A stretch of DNA of 5,535 bases from an uncultured Clostridia bacterium. Lineage in GTDB: Bacteria > Bacillota > Clostridia > TANB77 > CAG-508. Positions 1 to 5,535 of the stretch are shown in pieces. The notes under the pieces were generated by a model, which made no database searches, was not told the origin of the DNA, and saw nothing but the letters and a program-made list of their open reading frames with translations. The DNA lies in contig CAKPLQ010000060.1 in the NCBI GenBank assembly GCA_934167685.1, positions 1 through 5,535 on the forward strand, in the 5' to 3' direction. How positions within the stretch are numbered: position 1 is the stretch's first letter; each line of letters opens with the position of its first letter. Both the position numbers and the translations under genes were made by a program.

Positions 1-48
1 TATTACAGACTCTTTATATTTTAATTTATTTGTGATATTATTACCCAT
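1..48 (-). CDS. 5' end of an unidentified gene, cut by the window edge
   Basis: An ATG at 48-46 opens a frame that stays open for all 16 visible codons and reads MGNNITNKLKYKESVI before the window ends. It is supported by a strong Shine-Dalgarno sequence (GGAGG, 58-62) nine bases upstream of the ATG, by having the same orientation as all its neighbours, and by lying 117 bp after the stop of the 8-oxoguanine glycosylase gene. No terminator is visible between the two, so it may be cotranscribed with that gene or have its own promoter in the leader. The visible peptide is polar and lysine/asparagine-rich and shows no signal peptide or known motif. I do not recognise the product. Its translation may be controlled by the leader hairpin at 49-113. 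Confidence 0.72.
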   Translation of the reverse strand, partial: MGNNITNKLKYKESVI

Positions 49-113
49 AAGAGAGCACCTCCGATATGTTTATTTTTTGTTCACTTAAACAATATCATTT
101 TTCGTGCTCTCTT
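49..113 (-). promoter_or_regulatory. Nested leader hairpin ending at a start codon (candidate translational control element)
   Basis: Two stacked inverted repeats lie between the glycosylase gene and the next start codon. The outer repeat is a perfect 10-bp stem (104-113 with 49-58; RNA arms AAGAGAGCAC and GUGCUCUCUU). The inner repeat is another 10 bp with one bulged U (86-96 with 63-72; arms GAUAUUGUUUA and UAAACAUAUC) around a 13-base, A-rich apical loop. They are joined by an internal loop of seven bases (97-103) opposite four (59-62), and those four are GGAG of the Shine-Dalgarno. The 3' arm of the outer stem ends exactly at the base before the ATG. No U-run follows, so this is not an intrinsic terminator. 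I do not recognise it as a named riboswitch or ribosomal-protein leader. The pairing is seen directly; regulation is inferred. Confidence 0.5.
58..62 (-). promoter_or_regulatory. Shine-Dalgarno site of the partial gene at 1-48
   Basis: Read on the minus strand the bases are GGAGG, followed by nine bases and then ATG, which is good spacing for a Firmicute. This site is the main reason to accept the truncated frame at 1-48 as a real gene. Four of its five bases fall in the predicted internal loop of the surrounding hairpin, and the fifth pairs in the outer stem, so access by the ribosome could depend on folding. Confidence 0.75.
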
Positions 114-165
114 TCAATATTTTATTTTCAATTTTCGTGTGACATATCTATTTTAAACCTATATT

Positions 166-1032
166 TTAAGCTTCTCTTTTCCAATAAAATAAATATTGTT
201 GTGCTATTCCTGCTAAATTCCCAAACTTTTCATGTGCTAATTTTTCTATTTCTTTTTTATTTACTTTTGTTTCATCTTCATTTTTTATATATAATTCATT
301 CATAACACGTCTAACCCATACGTCTATTGGGAATACTTCAAATCTTTTTAGTGTTGAAAATAGTAATATGCAATCTGCAACTTTAGGACCAACTCCTGAT
401 AGTGTAAGTAGTTGTTCTCTTACCTCTAATGTATTTGGATTGTTTTGCATTTCTTCTAAATCAACTTTTTTATCTAATATCATGTGTACAGTTTCATATA
501 AACGTATATCTCTAAATCCTGCCCCTAATTTTCTATAATCTTCTACACTAACATCTTTTAATTCTTCTGCGGTTGGAAATGTATAATATTTTTCTCCATT
601 CCACTCTATTTCTTGTCCATATGTTTTTGATAATCTTTCTATTATTCCTTTTATTCTTGGAATATTATTATTTGCTGAAATTATATATGATATTATCATT
701 TCCCATAAATCTTGATTTAATATTCGTATTCCTTGCCCGTATTCTATACTTGTTTTTACATTTTCATCTATTTGTGATAGTTTATTTTTGATTTCTTCAT
801 AATTTCTTTTTAAATCAAAATAATCTTCTACTATTTCTTTTATATCTCCATCACATTTTCCTTTAAATGTTACTGTGTTTCCTTGTCTTTGAACATTCAT
901 TACATTCTTTCTAAATATGCCTGTATAGCTTCCATCCTCTTGCTTGTTCCATCTAAAGCATTGACCACAATCAAATATGTCTGCCAATTCAAATGATTTT
1001 ATATTTTCTATTTTGTATTCTTGTTCTTTCAT
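166..1032 (-). CDS. ogg: 8-oxoguanine DNA glycosylase/AP lyase, OGG1 type
   Basis: Base-excision repair enzyme expected to remove 8-oxoguanine from DNA and nick the resulting abasic site. At 288 residues it has the size of clostridial Ogg enzymes. It begins with the OGG N-terminal domain, including GQCFRW at 23-28, whose Gly23 matches human OGG1 Gly42, the 8-oxoG reader. The HhH-GPD domain follows from about 115. NNNIPRI (121-127) matches the human NNNIARI segment. The hairpin GVGPKVADC (213-221) holds the catalytic Lys217 and a Cys equivalent to human Cys253, and PIDVW (235-239) holds the catalytic Asp237. Gln278 and Phe282 match the base-stacking pair Gln315/Phe319. The start is supported by GAGG (1040-1043) seven bases upstream; a second AGGAG sits too close to the ATG. 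It follows the Lon-like gene by 24 bp and is probably cotranscribed with it. Catalysis is inferred from these residues. Confidence 0.93.
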   Translation of the reverse strand: MKEQEYKIENIKSFELADIFDCGQCFRWNKQEDGSYTGIFRKNVMNVQRQGNTVTFKGKCDGDIKEIVEDYFDLKRNYEEIKNKLSQIDENVKTSIEYGQGIRILNQDLWEMIISYIISANNNIPRIKGIIERLSKTYGQEIEWNGEKYYTFPTAEELKDVSVEDYRKLGAGFRDIRLYETVHMILDKKVDLEEMQNNPNTLEVREQLLTLSGVGPKVADCILLFSTLKRFEVFPIDVWVRRVMNELYIKNEDETKVNKKEIEKLAHEKFGNLAGIAQQYLFYWKREA

Positions 1033-1056
1033 TCTCCTACCTCTTATGTTGTCAAA

Positions 1057-3447
1057 TTATTTTTCACATACTTTTGCATATTTTCTTAATTTCTCATAAA
1101 CTAATCTATTTATTGTTCCTGCTGGGAAATTTCCTTCTTTATCCTTCTTTCCTGCTGGTACTCCTGTTAATACTTCTATTCCTTCTTCAATTGTAGAAAC
1201 AGCATAAATATGGAATTGCTTATTCTTTACAGCATCTACAACTTCATCAGAAAGTTGTAAGTTATTGATATTTTGTACTGGTATCATGACTCCATGTGAA
1301 CCATCTAGTCCTCTCATCTTGCATATCTGGAAAAATCCTTCTATTTTTTCATTTACTCCACCTATTGGTTGTATTTGTCCTTTTTGATTTACTGATCCTG
1401 TTACTGCTATTGATTGCTTTATTGGAATTTCTGAAAGACTTGATAATAGTCCATATAATTCTGTACTTGATGCACTATCTCCATCTACTCCATTGTATAA
1501 TTGCTCAAAACATATACTTGCAGTTAAACATAATGGTATATCTTGTGCAAATAATTCTCCCAAATATCCAGAAAGAATATATACACCTTTACTATGTGTT
1601 GAACCTGACATTTCTACTTCTCGTTCTATATTTACTATTCCTTCTTTTCCTGTGTATGTGTTTACAGTTATTTTAGCAGGTTTTCCAAATGTGTAATCTC
1701 CTATTGTCATTACTGTTAATCCATTTAGTTCTCCTACTAAAGATCCTTTTGTATTTATTAAAAGCGTGTTTTCTTTTATCATTTCGATGTATTTTTCATC
1801 ATATTTTTTTATTCTATCAATTCTTTCACTTAATGCTTTATCTACATATTCTTCAGTTACAACTTTACTTTTTCCAATTTTAGCCCATGTTCCAGCTTCT
1901 CCAACTACTTGTGCAATTTCTGTAAACCTTGTAGATAACTTTCCTTTTTCTCCAGCTAATCTTGATGCATATTCTACTATTCTAGCCATCGCAGATTTAT
2001 CCAATGGTGGCAATTCTTCTTGTTCACAAAATGTATGAACAAATCTTGCTAATTTATTAACATTCTCTTCATTTATTGGTGCAGTTTCTTCAAATTCTAC
2101 TTTTATTTTAAACAATTTTCTAAAATCACTATCCATTGATAATAATGTATGATAAATATTAGAATTTCCTATTAATATAACTTTTAAGTCAAGTGGTATA
2201 GGTTCTGGTTTTAAAGATATCATTGCCATTGAAGAACGTTGCTCCATTGTGTTATCTATTGATAATTCTTTAATTCTTAAAACTCTTTTTAATTCCTCAT
2301 AACAAGCTGGATTGGCCAATAAATCTTTTGCTTGGAATATTATATATCCTCCATTTGCCTTGTGCATTAATCCTGGTTTTAACATTGTAAAATCAGTTTT
2401 TAGTGAACCATAATAATTTTCATATTCTAATTTTCCAAATAAATTTTGATATGCATAATTTGAATCCATTACTACTGGGCATCCTTCTTCTCCACTATTA
2501 TCTATAAATAAGTTTACTCTATAGTTTAAGCAAGGATCTTGTACTCTTTGTTGTTGTATTAGTTGTTGTGTATTACTTTGATTTTTATCTTTTTCTTCAT
2601 CTAAAAAGTATGATACATTTTTTAATACATCTTGTTTTACATCATTTAAAAATTGATTTATTTTTTTATTTCTCTTATATTTTGATTTTATATAATTAAT
2701 ATGTGCATTAACTGTTAATAATGCTATATTTGACTGCCATTCAGAAACTTTCTTGTCTGACTGTCTTTCTATTTGTTTTATCTCACTTATCGCATCCATA
2801 ATTTGTTGCTGGACAATTGCTGATTTTTCTTCATATGATTGTTTAATTTCTTCATCTAATTTTTCAAATTCCTCTTCTTGGATTACTTTTCCATCTATAA
2901 CTGGCATCATGTATATACCATTTTGTGCTGATTTAACTTGAAATCCATGCTTTTGTGAATTTTCGTTTAATTTGTTTAAAACAATTTCTCTTTTTTGTTC
3001 AAATTCTTTTTTTATTAATAATTTTTCTTTTTCAAAATCATCTGCATTAAATGTTTTTTTGATGTCTTTTTTTACTTCTTTTATAAATCCATCCATATTT
3101 TCTTTAAATTCTTTTCCCTGACCTGCTGAAAGAGATACTGCTATTGGCTCATTTGGATTTTTAAAATTGTATATATAACACCAATCATTTGGAACTTTCT
3201 TTTTAGGTGCAATGCTATCTAAATAATTTTTAGTATACATCGTTTTTCCTACTCCACTTGGTCCCTCTAAATATAAATTATATCCTTTTACATTTACATT
3301 AATTCCAAACTCTAATGCTTTTATTCCTCTTTCTTGTCCTATTCCATCATTTATAGGTTCTAATTCTTTTGTGGTCTCGAATTTGAACATATCTTGATTA
3401 CATATCATTTTTAAGTCTCTATAACTTAACTCGTTTTTCTCTTTCAT
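1057..3447 (-). CDS. LonB-type AAA+ ATP-dependent serine protease
   Basis: Probable cytosolic ATP-driven protease of the Lon (S16) group, 796 residues, of the type annotated as AAA_32 plus Lon C-terminal domain. Walker A is GPSGVGKT (62-69). A long charged helical insert, probably coiled coil and Gln-rich near its end, spans roughly 110-300. The second half of the ATPase resumes near 305. Its Walker B position reads YIIFQA (368-373), without the usual Asp-Glu. Asn428 is the likely sensor 1, Arg443 a possible arginine finger, and KLSTRF (503-508) carries the sensor-2 arginine. The protease domain covers about 565-765. Catalytic Ser658 lies in GDSAS (656-660), a LonB-style signature, and Lys701 lies in GGVNEK. 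I see no membrane segment, unlike archaeal LonB. The ATG has GGAGG six bases upstream. The gene heads a likely operon with ogg behind its own promoter. Substrates cannot be read from sequence. I give no symbol because Bacillus lonB is a shorter, different protein. Confidence 0.92.
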   Translation of the reverse strand: MKEKNELSYRDLKMICNQDMFKFETTKELEPINDGIGQERGIKALEFGINVNVKGYNLYLEGPSGVGKTMYTKNYLDSIAPKKKVPNDWCYIYNFKNPNEPIAVSLSAGQGKEFKENMDGFIKEVKKDIKKTFNADDFEKEKLLIKKEFEQKREIVLNKLNENSQKHGFQVKSAQNGIYMMPVIDGKVIQEEEFEKLDEEIKQSYEEKSAIVQQQIMDAISEIKQIERQSDKKVSEWQSNIALLTVNAHINYIKSKYKRNKKINQFLNDVKQDVLKNVSYFLDEEKDKNQSNTQQLIQQQRVQDPCLNYRVNLFIDNSGEEGCPVVMDSNYAYQNLFGKLEYENYYGSLKTDFTMLKPGLMHKANGGYIIFQAKDLLANPACYEELKRVLRIKELSIDNTMEQRSSMAMISLKPEPIPLDLKVILIGNSNIYHTLLSMDSDFRKLFKIKVEFEETAPINEENVNKLARFVHTFCEQEELPPLDKSAMARIVEYASRLAGEKGKLSTRFTEIAQVVGEAGTWAKIGKSKVVTEEYVDKALSERIDRIKKYDEKYIEMIKENTLLINTKGSLVGELNGLTVMTIGDYTFGKPAKITVNTYTGKEGIVNIEREVEMSGSTHSKGVYILSGYLGELFAQDIPLCLTASICFEQLYNGVDGDSASSTELYGLLSSLSEIPIKQSIAVTGSVNQKGQIQPIGGVNEKIEGFFQICKMRGLDGSHGVMIPVQNINNLQLSDEVVDAVKNKQFHIYAVSTIEEGIEVLTGVPAGKKDKEGNFPAGTINRLVYEKLRKYAKVCEK

Positions 3448-3469
3448 TTTCTTCCTCCGTATCTCCTTT

Positions 3470-3498
3470 ATTTTATATTAGTTATATTGTTTTGTAAA
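3470..3498 (-). promoter_or_regulatory. Likely sigma-A-type promoter of the lon-like/ogg unit
   Basis: On the minus strand TTTACA (3493-3498) stands 17 bases upstream of TAAAAT (3470-3475). Each matches the vegetative consensus at five of six positions. The site lies between the rplS terminator and the lon-like start codon, where a new promoter would be needed. Transcription would start near 3463, giving a leader of about 16 bases that still contains the GGAGG at 3454-3458. The surroundings are so AT-rich that other -10 candidates exist, such as TATAAC within the spacer, so the exact hexamers are uncertain. Confidence 0.5.
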
Positions 3499-3543
3499 GT
3501 GATTTTCAGGATTTTTTTATTGAAATTTTTGGCATATTACCAC

Positions 3544-3577
3544 AAAAAATACACCTCATTTCTGAGATGTATTTTTT
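3544..3577 (-). terminator. Intrinsic terminator after rplS, possibly bidirectional
   Basis: A 15-base stem (3563-3577 with 3544-3558) encloses a GAAA tetraloop (3559-3562). In the minus-strand transcript the core is CATCTCA-GAAA-TGAGGTG; every position pairs, with one U-G wobble. The downstream arm ends in six U residues. It begins one base after the rplS stop codon, so it ends the khpA-rimM-trmD-rplS transcript. Because the stem is flanked by A and U tracts symmetrically it could also stop plus-strand transcription, though no plus-strand gene is seen here. Confidence 0.92.
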
Positions 3578-3578
3578 A

Positions 3579-4031
3579 TTATTCAGCTGTTGCTTCTGTT
3601 TTTGCTTCTTCAGCTACTGTTTCAACTTCTTTAACAGGTTCTTCTTTAACTTCTTCTTTGATTGTTATCATTTTATTTTCAATTCTAGCTCCAACCATTT
3701 CTTTTGTCTTAGAAGCTTTACCTGTTCTTTCTCTTAAATAGTAAAGTTTAGCACGTCTTGCTTTACCAACTCTAACTACTTCTACTTTTTCTACTAATGG
3801 TGAATGGATTAAGAATGTTTTTTCAACACCTACACCGTAAGAGATTTTTCTTACTGTAAATGTTTCGTTAAGTCCTCCACCTTGTTTTTTAATTACAATT
3901 CCTTCAAATACTTGGATTCTTTCTTTGTTTCCTTCTTTAATTCTAACATGAACTCTAACTGTATTTCCAACTTTGATTTCTGGAATAGCATTTTTTAATT
4001 GTTCATATTCGATTGCTTTTATGACATCCAT
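3579..4031 (-). CDS. rplS: 50S ribosomal protein L19 with acidic C-terminal tail
   Basis: Large-subunit protein located at the 30S-50S interface. Residues 1-110 follow the bL19 family closely: the MDVIKAIEYEQLK start, TVRVHVRIKEG (24-34), FEGIVIKKQGGG (42-53), GVGVEKTFLIHSP (66-78) and the hallmark RAKLYYLRERTGKA (93-106). Family members usually end soon after this at about 115 residues, whereas this protein is 150 long. From 125 to 150 the tail is low-complexity, with ten Glu and four Lys mixed with Val, Ala and Thr. The start is set by a strong Shine-Dalgarno sequence nine bases upstream that lies inside the end of trmD; the gap to trmD is only 6 bp, so translational coupling is likely. It is the last gene of its operon and is followed at once by a terminator. 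Confidence 0.98.
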   Translation of the reverse strand: MDVIKAIEYEQLKNAIPEIKVGNTVRVHVRIKEGNKERIQVFEGIVIKKQGGGLNETFTVRKISYGVGVEKTFLIHSPLVEKVEVVRVGKARRAKLYYLRERTGKASKTKEMVGARIENKMITIKEEVKEEPVKEVETVAEEAKTEATAE

Positions 4032-4037
4032 CGTATT

Positions 4038-4757
4038 TTACCTCCTTCTTTCTATATTTTCTATAAATTTTCTGTCTTCGTCTGACAATTTTACATTTTC
4101 TAAAAGTTCTGGTCTTTTTAGATATGTGTTTTTTAAAGCTTCACATCTTCTCCATTTATTTATATTTTCGTGGTGCCCTGAAAGTAAAACTTCTGGAACG
4201 CTGACTCCATCAAAAATTTCTGGTCTTGTATATTGAGGATATTCAAGTATTCCTTGTGCAAATGATTCTTCTGATATTGAATTCTTGCTTAGTACCCCGT
4301 CTACATATCTACTTACACTATCTATTAACACCATTGCTGGAATTTCTCCACCTGTTAATACATAATCTCCTATAGATATTTCCTCATCTACAATTTTGTC
4401 AATTACCCTTTGGTCTATACCTTCGTAATGTCCACAAAGTATTATAAGATGTTCTTCTTTACTTAATTGCTCTACCTTTTTTTGATTTAATACTTTTCCT
4501 TGTGGTGACATGTATATTACTTTCGCATTTGAGTCTTTTATTGATTCATATGCATCATTAACTACATCTGCTTGCATTACCATGCCAGCCCCACCACCAT
4601 ATGGAGTATCATCAACTTTTTTATGTTTGTTTTTTGAAAAATCTCTAATGTTTATTAAGTTTATATCTATTAGATTTTTTTCTTTTGCTCTTCCTATTAT
4701 GCTTTGCTTCACTGGCTCAAACATTTCTGGAAAGAGTGTTAACACATCAAATTTCAT
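4038..4757 (-). CDS. trmD: tRNA (guanine-N1-)-methyltransferase
   Basis: SAM-dependent SPOUT methyltransferase that makes m1G37 in tRNAs with G36, preventing +1 frameshifting. The 239-residue length is normal. Visible family segments are the LFPEMF start, YGGGAGMVMQ (53-62), MSPQGK (83-88), CGHYEGIDQRV (108-118) and the knot/SAM loop SIGDYVLTGGE (128-138), then VSRYVDGVL (148-156) with the conserved Arg150. YPQYTRPE (173-180) and LLSGHH (191-196) follow, then the tRNA-binding C-terminal domain with RRPELL-like KRPELLEN (214-221). The residue matching the proposed catalytic Asp169 of the E. coli and Haemophilus enzymes appears to be Glu164. GGAGG (4762-4766) four bases upstream fixes the start. 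It sits 12 bp after rimM and 6 bp before rplS, the conserved operon order. Confidence 0.98.
   Translation of the reverse strand: MKFDVLTLFPEMFEPVKQSIIGRAKEKNLIDINLINIRDFSKNKHKKVDDTPYGGGAGMVMQADVVNDAYESIKDSNAKVIYMSPQGKVLNQKKVEQLSKEEHLIILCGHYEGIDQRVIDKIVDEEISIGDYVLTGGEIPAMVLIDSVSRYVDGVLSKNSISEESFAQGILEYPQYTRPEIFDGVSVPEVLLSGHHENINKWRRCEALKNTYLKRPELLENVKLSDEDRKFIENIERRR
4041..4047 (-). promoter_or_regulatory. rplS Shine-Dalgarno embedded in the last trmD codons
   Basis: The minus strand reads AAGGAGG, near-perfect complementarity to the 16S rRNA tail, nine bases before the rplS ATG. The same bases encode the last arginines of TrmD (AGA AGG AGG before the TAA at 4038-4040). Ribosomes finishing trmD therefore pass over the rplS initiation site, which favours coupled translation while still allowing strong independent initiation of the abundant ribosomal protein. 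Confidence 0.85.
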
Positions 4758-4769
4758 AGTTCCTCCATT

Positions 4770-5273
4770 TTAAATCAATCCTGGTATAAGATGAACTATT
4801 ATTCTATCATCTAATTTGACCTCTTTTATTACCTCATCAATTCCTGGTAACAAAACTTGTTTTCCTAATTCATCTTTTACTACATATATGTCTTTACTTC
4901 CAGTATTATAGATATCATCAACTTTTCCTAATAATTTTCCATCATCAGTGTATACTTCCAATCCAATTAAATCAGCTATAAAATATGTACCTTCTTCTAA
5001 AGGTATTGCATCTTCTCTATCAATTTCAAGATATGCATTTTTTAATTTTTCAACTTCTTCTGGATTGTTTATACCTTCTAATTTTAGTAATACCATGTTT
5101 TTGTGATATCTTACAGATTCTACTTTATATAGAGTTTCTGTTTTTTTGGTTTTGACATATACTTTTTTTAATTCGTCAAATCTTGTTATATCATCTGTAA
5201 AAGGAACTACTTTTGCTTCTCCTTTTATTCCAAATGTATTTACAATTTGACCTATTTCAAATTTTTTTTGCAT
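4770..5273 (-). CDS. rimM: 16S rRNA processing/ribosome maturation factor
   Basis: Assembly factor that binds S19 and helps mature the 30S head. The 167-residue length is typical. The N-terminal RimM barrel begins with IGQIVNTFGIKGEAKV (7-22), a clear family signature, and runs to about residue 88. The PRC-barrel domain starts near YFIADLIGLEV (97-107) and includes GSKDIYVV (125-132) and the closing LLPGIDEVIKEVKLD (141-155). The Shine-Dalgarno AAAGGA (5285-5290) overlaps the khpA stop codon and leaves 11 bases to the ATG, a rather long but usable spacing. A nearer ATG at 5284-5282 is out of frame and abuts the Shine-Dalgarno, so it is not the start. It is 15 bp after khpA and 12 bp before trmD, its usual partner. 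Confidence 0.98.
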   Translation of the reverse strand: MQKKFEIGQIVNTFGIKGEAKVVPFTDDITRFDELKKVYVKTKKTETLYKVESVRYHKNMVLLKLEGINNPEEVEKLKNAYLEIDREDAIPLEEGTYFIADLIGLEVYTDDGKLLGKVDDIYNTGSKDIYVVKDELGKQVLLPGIDEVIKEVKLDDRIIVHLIPGLI

Positions 5274-5284
5274 GTTTGTACCAT

Positions 5285-5290
5285 TCCTTT
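5285..5290 (-). promoter_or_regulatory. rimM ribosome binding site overlapping the khpA stop
   Basis: The minus strand reads TAAAGGA, where TAA (5291-5289) ends khpA and AAAGGA (5290-5285) is the rimM Shine-Dalgarno. Spacing to the rimM ATG at 5273 is 11 bases, longer than at the other genes here. The overlap suggests re-initiation by ribosomes ending khpA. An out-of-frame ATG begins directly after the site, but it leaves no spacing and would stop after ten codons. Confidence 0.65.
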
Positions 5291-5519
5291 ATCCAATAAA
5301 TTCAACAGTTATTTTTTTATCTTTTCTATTTGCAACTGCTTTCATTACTGTTCTAATAGATTGTGCAATTTTGCCTTGTCTTCCGATTATTTTTCCCATA
5401 TCTCCGTCAGCAACTTTTACTTCGAAGATTATGTTTTTTTCACCTTCAACTTCTTTGATTTCTACTGAATCTTGGTCGTCTACTAAGTTTTTTATAATTG
5501 TTTCTAATACTTCTTTCAT
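5289..5519 (-). CDS. khpA: KH-domain RNA-binding protein KhpA (YlqC family)
   Basis: A 76-residue protein consisting of one KH domain, full length for the family. The RNA-gripping loop is the GxxG motif GRQG (46-49) within IIGRQGK, followed by the helix IAQSIRTVMKAVA and the final strand KKITVEF. KhpA proteins in Gram-positive bacteria pair with KhpB (EloR/Jag) and bind many RNAs; in streptococci they affect cell elongation and division. KhpB is not in this window. The start is supported by AAAGGAG (5527-5533) seven bases upstream of the ATG. Position between rpsP and rimM is conserved in Firmicutes, so rpsP and ffh are expected just beyond the right edge, which is only 16 bp away. Confidence 0.96.
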   Translation of the reverse strand: MKEVLETIIKNLVDDQDSVEIKEVEGEKNIIFEVKVADGDMGKIIGRQGKIAQSIRTVMKAVANRKDKKITVEFIG

Positions 5520-5535
5520 AGGATAACTCCTTTCT

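Noticed and set aside
49..113. Reading the leader repeats as an intrinsic terminator for ogg
   Set aside because: On the minus strand the outer stem is followed by the start codon and coding sequence, not a U-run. The inner stem is followed by the Shine-Dalgarno.
66..305. Plus-strand frame of 79 codons covering the left intergenic region
   Set aside because: It overlaps the end of ogg antisense, has a low-complexity hydrophobic composition and no Shine-Dalgarno. The minus-strand gene and its leader explain the region better.
1050..1055. TTGACA-like -35 element in the gap before ogg
   Set aside because: Seventeen bases downstream there is no -10 element; the matching window falls on the ogg start codon. 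ogg is better explained as the second gene of an operon.
573..1196. Plus-strand reading frames rich in Phe, Leu and Ile opposite the glycosylase and protease genes
   Set aside because: They are the complement of Lys/Glu-rich coding sequence in a low-GC genome. They lack supporting ribosome binding sites and lie wholly antisense to well-supported genes.
3461..3543. Known stress operators (CtsR, CIRCE, LexA or PerR boxes) in the lon-like promoter
   Set aside because: I looked for their consensus repeats by eye and found no convincing match; AT-rich near-matches to PerR are not palindromic.
5254..5284. Tiny ten-codon frame starting at the ATG just before rimM
   Set aside because: It directly abuts the Shine-Dalgarno with no spacing, is out of frame with rimM and overlaps its start. 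It is most likely chance.

Overview
The window is a compact, strongly AT-rich piece of a bacterial chromosome in which every supported gene lies on the minus strand, so it reads from high to low coordinates. Gene content, strong Shine-Dalgarno sites, AGA/AGG arginine codons, very low GC and short gaps between genes all suggest a low-GC Firmicute, most likely a member of the Clostridia. This is inference from style and family resemblance; no rRNA or other phylogenetic marker is present to fix the species.

From 5535 down to about 3540 lies the end of a conserved translation operon: khpA (small KH-domain RNA-binding protein), rimM (16S processing factor), trmD (tRNA m1G37 methyltransferase) and rplS (ribosomal protein L19). 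The gaps are 15, 12 and 6 bp, and two of the three internal ribosome binding sites overlap the end of the preceding gene. A textbook intrinsic terminator with a GAAA tetraloop starts one base after the rplS stop. The usual upstream partners (rpsP, ffh) would lie outside the window. L19 carries an acidic C-terminal tail beyond the normal end of the family.

From about 3500 down to 166 is a second, two-gene unit with its own likely sigma-A-type promoter: a 796-residue LonB-type AAA+ serine protease (Ser/Lys dyad, long helical insert between Walker A and the Walker B region) followed after 24 bp by an OGG1-type 8-oxoguanine DNA glycosylase. Joining a protein-quality protease to an oxidised-guanine repair enzyme would suit a stress or housekeeping unit, but the sequence shows only co-orientation and close spacing.

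From 165 down to 1 there is a 117-bp leader followed by the first 16 codons of another minus-strand gene that runs off the window. The leader ends in a two-storey inverted-repeat structure (49-113). This would fold in the mRNA directly against the start codon and place the Shine-Dalgarno sequence in an internal loop. It is the least explained signal in the window and the best candidate for an undescribed regulatory element. The rest is ordinary core-genome sequence; I see no mobile element, CRISPR array, tRNA or rRNA.
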